Assembly: GCF_905372115.1 (NCBI RefSeq)
Contig: NZ_CAJPNR010000042.1
Location: 1 to 18,822 of the forward strand
Origin: an uncultured Streptococcus sp.
GTDB taxonomy: Bacteria; Bacillota; Bacilli; Lactobacillales; Streptococcaceae
Direction of reading: 5' to 3'
DNA: 18,822 nt
Both the position numbers and the translations under genes were made by a program. The notes beneath the pieces are model-generated. The model saw nothing but the letters and a program-made list of their open reading frames with translations, was not told the origin of the DNA and did no database searches. Positions 13,390-18,822 of this stretch are shown piece after piece (position 1 is the first letter of the stretch; every line of letters begins with the position of its first letter).

Positions 13390-15132
13390 ATGAAAGATTT
13401 ATTGAAATATTTCAAGGGCTATATCAGGGAGTCTTTGCTGGGGCCCTTGTTCAAGCTTTTGGAAGCCAGTTTTGAACTCTTGGTTCCGCTTTTGATTGCG
13501 GGGATTGTGGATGAGACCATCCCTAGACACGACAGCTCCCATCTCTACTGGATGGTTTTTCTTTTGATGGGCTTGGCTGCTCTGGGCGTGGTGGTAGCAG
13601 TTGTGGCCCAGTATTATTCGTCAAAGGCGGCAGTGGGCTTTACTCGTCAGATGACAAGAGACCTCTATCAAAAAATCCTGCGCTTGCCCAAGGCTAGTCG
13701 GGATGAGCTGACAACCTCTAGCTTGGTGACTCGGCTGACGAGCGACACCTATCAAATCCAGACGGGCATCAATCAATTTCTTCGTCTCTTTCTGAGGGCG
13801 CCTATCATCGTTTTTGGCTCCATCATCATGGCCTTTACTATCAGTCCGGTCATTACCTTATGGTTCTTGCTCATGGTGGCAATTTTAACGACTATTATCG
13901 TTTTCATGTCTCGTCTGATGAACCCTCTCTATGCTAAGATTCGCCAGCTGACAGATCAATTGGTCAATTTGACGCGTGAGCAGCTGCAGGGCATGCGGGT
14001 TATTCGAGCTTTCGGTCAGACCCAGCGCGAGGTTCAGACCTTTCGCAATCGTAACGAGCTCTATAAAACCTGGCAAATCAGGACGGGAGCTCTGGCAAGT
14101 CTGATTAGTCCTCTGACCTTTCTTACGGTCAATGGTACTCTGATTGCTGTGATTTGGCAGGGGAATGCTTTTATTGGCAAAGGTTTGCTGACCCAGGGGA
14201 TGCTAGTGGCCTTGGTCAACTATTTATTGCAGATTTTGGTGGAATTGCTCAAGCTAGCTATGCTAGTCAATTCTCTCAATCAAAGTTATATCAGCGCAGG
14301 CCGCATCAGTCAAGTCTTCGAGCAAGCAGAAGAAGATGTTCTGCAGGAATTAGTGCAGGAAACCGCTCTGCCTGATCAAGCTCTTAAAGTCAAGCAGGTC
14401 AGCTTTTCCTATCCAAATGCAGCTAGTCCAGCCTTGACTGGTCTGACTTTTGATTTGAAAAGAGGTCAGACTTTAGGTGTTATTGGCGGGACAGGTTCAG
14501 GTAAGTCTACTCTGGTTCAGCTGCTAGCTCATCTCTATCCAGTTGCTGCTGGTCAGTTGACCATCTTTTCTCAAGGACGCAGTCCTAAAAATCTCAGAGA
14601 ATGGAGGTCTTGGATCAGTCTGGTACCTCAGAAGGCGGAGCTTTTCCAAGGAACTGTTCGCTCCAATCTGACTTTAGGACTGTCAACCAAGCCAACAGAC
14701 ACAGACTTGTGGCAGGCTTTAGAGATTGCTCAGGCAGCGGACTTTGTCTCTCAGAAGGAAGGTGGCTTGGATGCGACTGTGGAGGCCTTTGGCCGGAATT
14801 TTTCTGGCGGTCAGCGTCAGCGTTTAACCATTGCCAGAGCTGTCTTGCGGAGGGCACCTTTCTTGGTTTTAGATGATGCGACCTCAGCTCTGGACTATTT
14901 GACAGAGGCTAGACTCTTGCAGGCTATTAAGAATGAATTGACAGAGACCAGTCTGGTCTTGATCTCTCAGCGGACCAATAGCTTGCGCTCAGCGGATCAA
15001 ATTTTAGTGCTGGATAAGGGAGAACAGGTGGCCCTTGGTCGCCATGAGGAACTTCTGGTCAGCTCTGCCATTTACCGAGAAATTCATCACTCACAGCATA
15101 GTCAAGGAGAGGAGGGCAAGCATGAAGCATAA
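13390..15132 (+). CDS. Heterodimeric ABC exporter half-transporter, subunit with degenerate ATP site
   Basis: A 580-residue half-transporter with an N-terminal six-helix export domain (about 1-310) and a C-terminal nucleotide-binding domain. Walker A is GGTGSGKST (366-374, K372), the signature is FSGGQ (471-475) and Walker B ends LVLDDATSALD, with D496 where the catalytic glutamate normally sits. The switch histidine is replaced by Q527 (ISQRTN). These substitutions are typical of the degenerate partner in heterodimeric exporters such as LmrC and TM287. The partner gene overlaps the end by 11 nt. Together they should form a multidrug- or peptide-type exporter in the membrane, with an unknown substrate. 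GGAGAAGTAGGA precedes ATG 13390. Confidence 0.93.
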   Translation: MKDLLKYFKGYIRESLLGPLFKLLEASFELLVPLLIAGIVDETIPRHDSSHLYWMVFLLMGLAALGVVVAVVAQYYSSKAAVGFTRQMTRDLYQKILRLPKASRDELTTSSLVTRLTSDTYQIQTGINQFLRLFLRAPIIVFGSIIMAFTISPVITLWFLLMVAILTTIIVFMSRLMNPLYAKIRQLTDQLVNLTREQLQGMRVIRAFGQTQREVQTFRNRNELYKTWQIRTGALASLISPLTFLTVNGTLIAVIWQGNAFIGKGLLTQGMLVALVNYLLQILVELLKLAMLVNSLNQSYISAGRISQVFEQAEEDVLQELVQETALPDQALKVKQVSFSYPNAASPALTGLTFDLKRGQTLGVIGGTGSGKSTLVQLLAHLYPVAAGQLTIFSQGRSPKNLREWRSWISLVPQKAELFQGTVRSNLTLGLSTKPTDTDLWQALEIAQAADFVSQKEGGLDATVEAFGRNFSGGQRQRLTIARAVLRRAPFLVLDDATSALDYLTEARLLQAIKNELTETSLVLISQRTNSLRSADQILVLDKGEQVALGRHEELLVSSAIYREIHHSQHSQGEEGKHEA

Positions 15133-16858
15133 GACATCACCTAGCAGCTTGAGGCGTTTGACTCGCGATTTGCTGCAGGCGCGCTGGGTCTTTCTCCTAG
15201 CTAGTCTGGGAACGGTGGCTCAAGTGGCTCTGACTGTTCTTCTCCCAGTTTTAATCGGGAATGCGGTAGATAGTGTTCTTCTCCCTCAATCGGAGCAGCA
15301 TTTGATGCCGATTTTGGGTCAGATGCTGTTGGTTATCTTAGCCAATACGCTGATTCAATGGCTCAATCCCTTGCTCTATAATCAGCTGGTTTATCGCTAT
15401 AGCCAGCAGCTCCGTCAAGACGTTATCAAGAAAGTACACTATCTGCCTTTGGCTTATCTGGATCGGCAAGGAACAGGCGATTTGGTTAGTCGGGTGACGA
15501 CGGACTTGGAGCAGCTCAGCAATGGCCTACTCATGGTTTTCAATCAATTTTTTGTGGGTTTGCTGACAATTTTAGTGACTATCATTAGCATGGCCAGATT
15601 GGACTTTTTCCTCCTGCTTTTGGTCTTGTTTTTGACGCCCTTTTCTCTCTTCTTAGCTCGCTTTATTGCTAGAAAGAGTTTTAGCTTTTTCCAACATCAG
15701 ACGCAGGCAAGAGGAGAGCAGACCCAGCTGATTGAGGAAAGTCTGACTCAGGAAAGTCTGATCCAGGCTTTTAATGCTCAGGAGCAGTTTGACACAGCTT
15801 TTACTCGCAGTAATCAAACCTATGCAGACTATTCGCAGGCGGCTATTTTCTATTCTTCGACGGTCAATCCTTCGACTCGTTTTATCAATGCCCTGATCTA
15901 TGCTTTGATTGTGGACTTTGGGGCTGTCCGAATCATTCAGGGAACAGGCTTTACGGTCGGGCAGCTGGTAACCTTTCTCAACTATGTCAACCAGTACACC
16001 AAGCCTTTCAATGATATATCGTCTGTCATGTCGGAATTGCAGAGCGCTTTAGCTTGTGCGGAGCGGATTTACAGCGTTTTGGACCAAGAAGAAATAGCAG
16101 AGTCTGGTCAGGAAATCCTCCAGTCGGAAGATGTCAAAGGACAGATTAGCTTTGAGCATGTGGCTTTTGGCTATGATCCTGGCAAAGAGCTGATTCAGGA
16201 TTTGAATATAAGGATTCCAGCAGCTAGTAAGGTTGCTATTGTCGGGCCAACTGGTGCTGGTAAGTCTACTTTAATCAATCTCCTCATGCGCTTTTACAAT
16301 GTTGATAGTGGTCTTGTTTCGCTAGACGGTACTCCCATCACGCATTACACCAGAGTCTCTTATCGTCAGCAGTTTGGTATGGTACTGCAAGAGACTTGGC
16401 TCAAGACGGCGACCATTCATGACAACATAGCTTTTGGCCGGCCAGACGCCAGCCGAGAAGAGGTCATTGCAGCTGCCAAGGCGGCCAATGCTCATTTCTT
16501 TATCCAGCAACTGCCTCAGGGGTATGACACCTACCTGGCGGATGCTGGGGACTCCCTTTCTCAAGGTCAGCGGCAGCTCTTGACCATTGCGCGAGTGTTC
16601 CTGGCTGTTCCTAAAGTCCTAATCTTGGATGAGGCGACTTCCTCCATTGATACCCGGACAGAAGTCTTGATTCAGGAGGCTTTCAGCAAGCTCATGGTAG
16701 GGCGGACTAGCTTTATCATCGCCCACCGCCTGTCTACTATTCAAAATGCTGACATCATCCTCGTCATGGTAGATGGTGATATCGTCGAACATGGTAATCA
16801 CCAGGAGCTCATGGCAGCCAGAGGTGTTTATTACCAAATGCAGACGGCGCAGGAGTAG
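15122..16858 (+). CDS. Heterodimeric ABC exporter half-transporter, subunit with the catalytic ATP site
   Basis: A 578-residue half-transporter. The start is set at ATG 15122 (MKHKTSPSS), preceded by GGAGAGGAGG and overlapping the previous gene by 11 nt. A longer frame from GTG 15035 only runs inside the previous gene. Six membrane helices (about 20-310) precede the ATPase domain: Walker A GPTGAGKST (375-383, K381), signature LSQGQ (479-483) with Gln replacing the first Gly, Walker B with D503 and catalytic E504, and switch H535 in AHRLST. So this subunit supplies the complete Walker/His half of the active site and the altered signature of the degenerate one, complementary to its partner. Substrate unknown. 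A terminator follows. Confidence 0.94.
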   Translation: MKHKTSPSSLRRLTRDLLQARWVFLLASLGTVAQVALTVLLPVLIGNAVDSVLLPQSEQHLMPILGQMLLVILANTLIQWLNPLLYNQLVYRYSQQLRQDVIKKVHYLPLAYLDRQGTGDLVSRVTTDLEQLSNGLLMVFNQFFVGLLTILVTIISMARLDFFLLLLVLFLTPFSLFLARFIARKSFSFFQHQTQARGEQTQLIEESLTQESLIQAFNAQEQFDTAFTRSNQTYADYSQAAIFYSSTVNPSTRFINALIYALIVDFGAVRIIQGTGFTVGQLVTFLNYVNQYTKPFNDISSVMSELQSALACAERIYSVLDQEEIAESGQEILQSEDVKGQISFEHVAFGYDPGKELIQDLNIRIPAASKVAIVGPTGAGKSTLINLLMRFYNVDSGLVSLDGTPITHYTRVSYRQQFGMVLQETWLKTATIHDNIAFGRPDASREEVIAAAKAANAHFFIQQLPQGYDTYLADAGDSLSQGQRQLLTIARVFLAVPKVLILDEATSSIDTRTEVLIQEAFSKLMVGRTSFIIAHRLSTIQNADIILVMVDGDIVEHGNHQELMAARGVYYQMQTAQE

Positions 16859-16904
16859 AAGGAAGAGCTTTATTAAAGTTCACAGATTGATACTAAACAA
16901 AACT

Positions 16905-16931
16905 AAAAGAGTTGGAAATTCCAACTCTTTT
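16905..16931. terminator. Bidirectional terminator between ABC exporter and ABC-F genes
   Basis: AAAAGAGTTGG pairs perfectly with CCAACTCTTTT (11 pairs) around AAATT. The A-tract and T-tract on either side let it serve both convergent transcripts. Confidence 0.9.
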
Positions 16932-16934
16932 TGC

Positions 16935-18461
16935 TTATAGTTCAACGACTTCTAACCCTGTTTCTGTCAGTTTATAAATCTTCTGGCAGACTTTTTTGAG
17001 AAAGATACGGTCGTGGGAGACAGCGATAATGGCGCCAGGATAGGTCGCCAAAAGCTGGCGAACCTGAGGCTGAGAGGTGGGAGAGAAGTTGCGGGTTGGT
17101 TCGTCCAGAAGGAGGACATTGGGACGGTCTAAGACTAGTTTGAGCAGGAGGAGCTTGGCTTTTTGGCCACCAGAAAGCTGCTCAATCGGGTGGCGGGCCT
17201 CGTCGCGAGTGAACTGGAGACTGGCTAGATGCGTCAGGATTTTCTCCTCTTGGGACTTGTCGCCAGAGGGAGCCAGAAAATCCAAAGGGCTGCTCTCATC
17301 AGCCAGCAAGTCACCATAATGCTGGGGGATATAGCCTACTAGCGTGTCTGTCCGCTCACGCAGGATCTTCCATATTTCCTTAAGCAAAGTGGATTTGCCT
17401 ACACCATTAGCACCAACCAGCCCGATTTTTTCCTGGCCGCAGACTTCCAGAGTCAGGTTCTTCGCCAGTTGTCGTTCGTCTGTTTCCAGTTTCATTCCTT
17501 CTAATTTCAGGATTCTTTTGGTCAATGGCAGAGCTTCTATGTCTGAGAAGTGAAGGCTGATGACATCTTCCTGTGTCGGAATTTCGGTCATTTCAGCGCC
17601 TGCCTTTTCAAATCGTTTGCCCTGCGAGAGGACGTTTTTCATCTTCTTGGCTACCAGTCGACCTGCAGTAGCGTCATGGGTGTTTCGTAAAGTATGCTCC
17701 ACACTCTGCTTAACTCGTCGGTGTTTTTCCATGGTCTTGGCGTGTTCTTCTCGCTCTTTTCGTGCTAGTTGCTCCTGTTTTTCAAAAGCCTCCTGACGTT
17801 GGTGGCGGTAATTTTCATAGTCCAGACTCTTGACGCTGGTTCTGGCTTCCTGTTTCTTTTTGATTCGCTCCAGATGAACAATCTTGGTCGCAGCTTGAGC
17901 GAGAAAGTGCTCGTCGTGAGAGACGAAAAGAACTGTTCTCTGGCTGTGGCTGATAAAGTTTTCCAGCCAAGTCAGAGTTTCAAGATCGAGGTCATTGGAG
18001 GGCTCGTCAAGAAAGAGAATATCCCAATCACTGGCTAGTTTCTTGATGAGCTGAACTTTAAGTTTTTCTCCTCCAGATAGGCTAGAGAGCTGCTGCTGAC
18101 TGGCAAAACGCTGACTGTCAAAGTTGAGCTCTCCAGCATAGCGGTAGAGCTTAGCATAGTCCAGCTCTGTCTCAAAATCAGCAAAGAAATAGTCATTGAG
18201 CGTCAGTTGGGCATCCTCTGAAGGCAGCTGCTGGGGCAGGTAGACAGCAGCAGTATAGGACTTGCCAATCTGTCCGCTGTAGCTGGCATAGGAGCTGACA
18301 AGTCGCTCGTCTAGCAGGAGCTTGAGCAGGGTGGACTTGCCATTGCCCTCCTCACCGATAATAGCGACCTTGTCTCCTTGATTGACAGTCAGTGACAAAT
18401 CTTTGACTAACTCCTTCAGGTCTTTTAGGTGGGTGATCGTTAGATTTCTTATTTGAAGCAT
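16935..18461 (-). CDS. ABC-F family ATPase, antibiotic-resistance/ribosome-protection type
   Basis: A 508-residue soluble protein with two ABC domains and no membrane segment, as in ABC-F translation factors that bind the ribosomal E site. Domain 1 has GEEGNGKST (36-44), LSGGE (128-132) and LFLDEPSNDLD (D152, E153). A charged, helical interdomain linker spans about 199-290. Domain 2 has GANGVGKST (350-358), LSGGQ (429-433) and LLLDEPTRNFSP (D453, E454). The RNFSP ending resembles Lsa/Vga-type resistance ABC-Fs as I recall them. Whether it confers resistance to lincosamides, pleuromutilins or streptogramins is not provable here. The start at 18461 (MLQIRN) has AAGGAG; an upstream in-frame ATG at 18488 lacks one. 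The leader holds an attenuator-like layout. Confidence 0.9.
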   Translation of the reverse strand: MLQIRNLTITHLKDLKELVKDLSLTVNQGDKVAIIGEEGNGKSTLLKLLLDERLVSSYASYSGQIGKSYTAAVYLPQQLPSEDAQLTLNDYFFADFETELDYAKLYRYAGELNFDSQRFASQQQLSSLSGGEKLKVQLIKKLASDWDILFLDEPSNDLDLETLTWLENFISHSQRTVLFVSHDEHFLAQAATKIVHLERIKKKQEARTSVKSLDYENYRHQRQEAFEKQEQLARKEREEHAKTMEKHRRVKQSVEHTLRNTHDATAGRLVAKKMKNVLSQGKRFEKAGAEMTEIPTQEDVISLHFSDIEALPLTKRILKLEGMKLETDERQLAKNLTLEVCGQEKIGLVGANGVGKSTLLKEIWKILRERTDTLVGYIPQHYGDLLADESSPLDFLAPSGDKSQEEKILTHLASLQFTRDEARHPIEQLSGGQKAKLLLLKLVLDRPNVLLLDEPTRNFSPTSQPQVRQLLATYPGAIIAVSHDRIFLKKVCQKIYKLTETGLEVVEL

Positions 18462-18491
18462 AGATGTCTCCTTCGTTTTATAACACAAAAT

Positions 18492-18519
18492 ACAGCCCTG
18501 CTTTATTTAGCAGAGCTGT
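18492..18519 (-). terminator. Leader terminator/attenuator just upstream of the ABC-F gene
   Basis: On the minus strand ACAGCTCTGCT pairs with AGCAGGGCTGT (11 positions, one mismatch) around AAATAA, followed by ATTTTGTGTT. It lies about 30 bases before the ABC-F start, inside its own leader, so it fits an attenuator better than the end of another gene. On the plus strand it is also followed by five T residues. Confidence 0.6.
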
Positions 18520-18719
18520 TTTTAGTTGCACAAAGCAGACACAGGAGTGTCAAAGTGGGATTATTCGTCTATAGGCTTCCAGCTTACACTGTCATAGGAG
18601 CGACAGGATTAATCTAAAGATAAGCAAATAGAAGCTAGAAAGCACAAAAAATGAACATCCCGCGGATATGCAGAAACATGGCAAAATCTACTAAATAAAG
18701 TTTCCTTTAAAAAATAGAC

Positions 18720-18731
18720 TTAATTTTTCAT
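18720..18731 (-). CDS. Three-codon upstream ORF (Met-Lys-Asn) in the ABC-F leader
   Basis: On the minus strand GGAGG (18747-18743) is followed 11 bases later by ATG AAA AAT TAA. It lies about 27 bases after the predicted transcription start and about 260 bases before the ABC-F start. Its value depends on the whole leader being an attenuator, since a three-codon ORF can occur by chance. Confidence 0.4.
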   Translation of the reverse strand: MKN

Positions 18732-18764
18732 GTCTCCGTGTACCTCCGAAATATACTTGACTAC

Positions 18765-18793
18765 AGTTTAGCAGAAGGAACTAAGAAAGTCAA
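18765..18793 (-). promoter_or_regulatory. Predicted promoter of the ABC-F transcript
   Basis: On the minus strand TTGACT (18793-18788), 17 bases and TAAACT (18770-18765) with a TGC extended element form a good promoter. Transcription would start near 18758. I see no gene in 18765-18822 other than this promoter. Confidence 0.6.
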
Positions 18794-18822
18794 TAGAAAA
18801 CAAGACTGAGACAGTATATCCC

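Larger units (their letters stand above)
18462..18764 (-). promoter_or_regulatory. Long 5' leader of the ABC-F gene (candidate ribosome-mediated attenuator)
   Basis: About 300 bases without a normal gene lie between the predicted promoter and the ABC-F start. In order on the minus strand there is a ribosome site, a three-codon ORF, an AT-rich segment with AAAG-GAAA-CTTT, a small CTGTC/GACAG hairpin, and the terminator hairpin at 18492-18519. AGCTG in the leader can pair with CAGCT of the terminator's 5' arm, a possible but short antiterminator. Ribosome-mediated attenuation is known for several ABC-F resistance genes. Its use here is inferred. Confidence 0.5.

Noticed and set aside
15035..15121. 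GTG 15035 as the start of the second ABC subunit.
   Set aside because: It would add 29 residues lying entirely within the first subunit's gene. ATG 15122 has a strong ribosome site and the normal family N-terminus.
16935..18038. Several open plus-strand frames opposite the ABC-F gene.
   Set aside because: They are antisense shadows of a well-supported gene, rich in Ser/Arg as expected from the opposite strand, without ribosome sites.
18462..18488. ATG 18488 as the start of the ABC-F protein.
   Set aside because: There is no ribosome site before it, and AAGGAG lies between it and the ATG at 18461, where the ABC domain begins as usual.

Overview
The window looks like chromosomal DNA of a Streptococcus, probably an oral species of the mitis/sanguinis/anginosus type. 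The ypmB(tseB)-aspB-asnS gene order typical of Firmicutes is present, the AsnS protein reads like streptococcal AsnS throughout, Shine-Dalgarno sites are strong, extended -10 elements of the TGGTAAAAT type recur, and no step needs a GC-rich genome. I cannot assign a species.

Positions 1-4721 (+) are an AT-rich accessory block made of tandemly duplicated genes. Three families of small membrane-anchored proteins, called here A (about 171 aa, N-terminal anchor), C (221 aa, two membrane segments) and D (162-173 aa, N-terminal anchor), occur in the order A-C-D, A-C-D, A. The first A is cut by the window edge. Between them lie decayed fragments: C-terminal tails of a larger upstream-type protein, two of which share the ending (F/Y)DYL(E/K)RG, each overlapping the start codon of a small membrane-protein gene. 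Both the layout and the localised divergence of the parts predicted to lie outside the membrane resemble an immunity-gene array left behind by a polymorphic or type VII-type toxin locus. That is inference; no domain was recognised.

Positions 4722-5961 hold, after a terminator, a minus-strand pair: a MarR-family regulator and an NAD(P)H-dependent FMN reductase. Matching GAGA-N4-TCTC dyads sit in the reductase promoter and in the region upstream of marR. The marR promoter, and more tentatively that of divergent ypmB, places the transcription start on the start codon itself, with no Shine-Dalgarno site.

Positions 6023-11950 (+) contain ypmB/tseB and aspB (4-nt overlap), then a run of accessory genes (an exported 158-aa protein, a three-gene operon of unknown proteins including two paralogues, and a VOC/glyoxalase protein), and then asnS. 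The accessory genes separate aspB from asnS, which are adjacent in Bacillus subtilis.

Positions 12106-18822 carry transport and ribosome-protection type genes: an MFS transporter, a two-gene heterodimeric ABC exporter with the usual asymmetric ATP sites, and, convergent on the minus strand, an ABC-F ATPase. The ABC-F gene has a leader of about 300 nt with a promoter, a three-codon upstream ORF and a terminator hairpin just before the gene, the layout of a ribosome-mediated attenuator.
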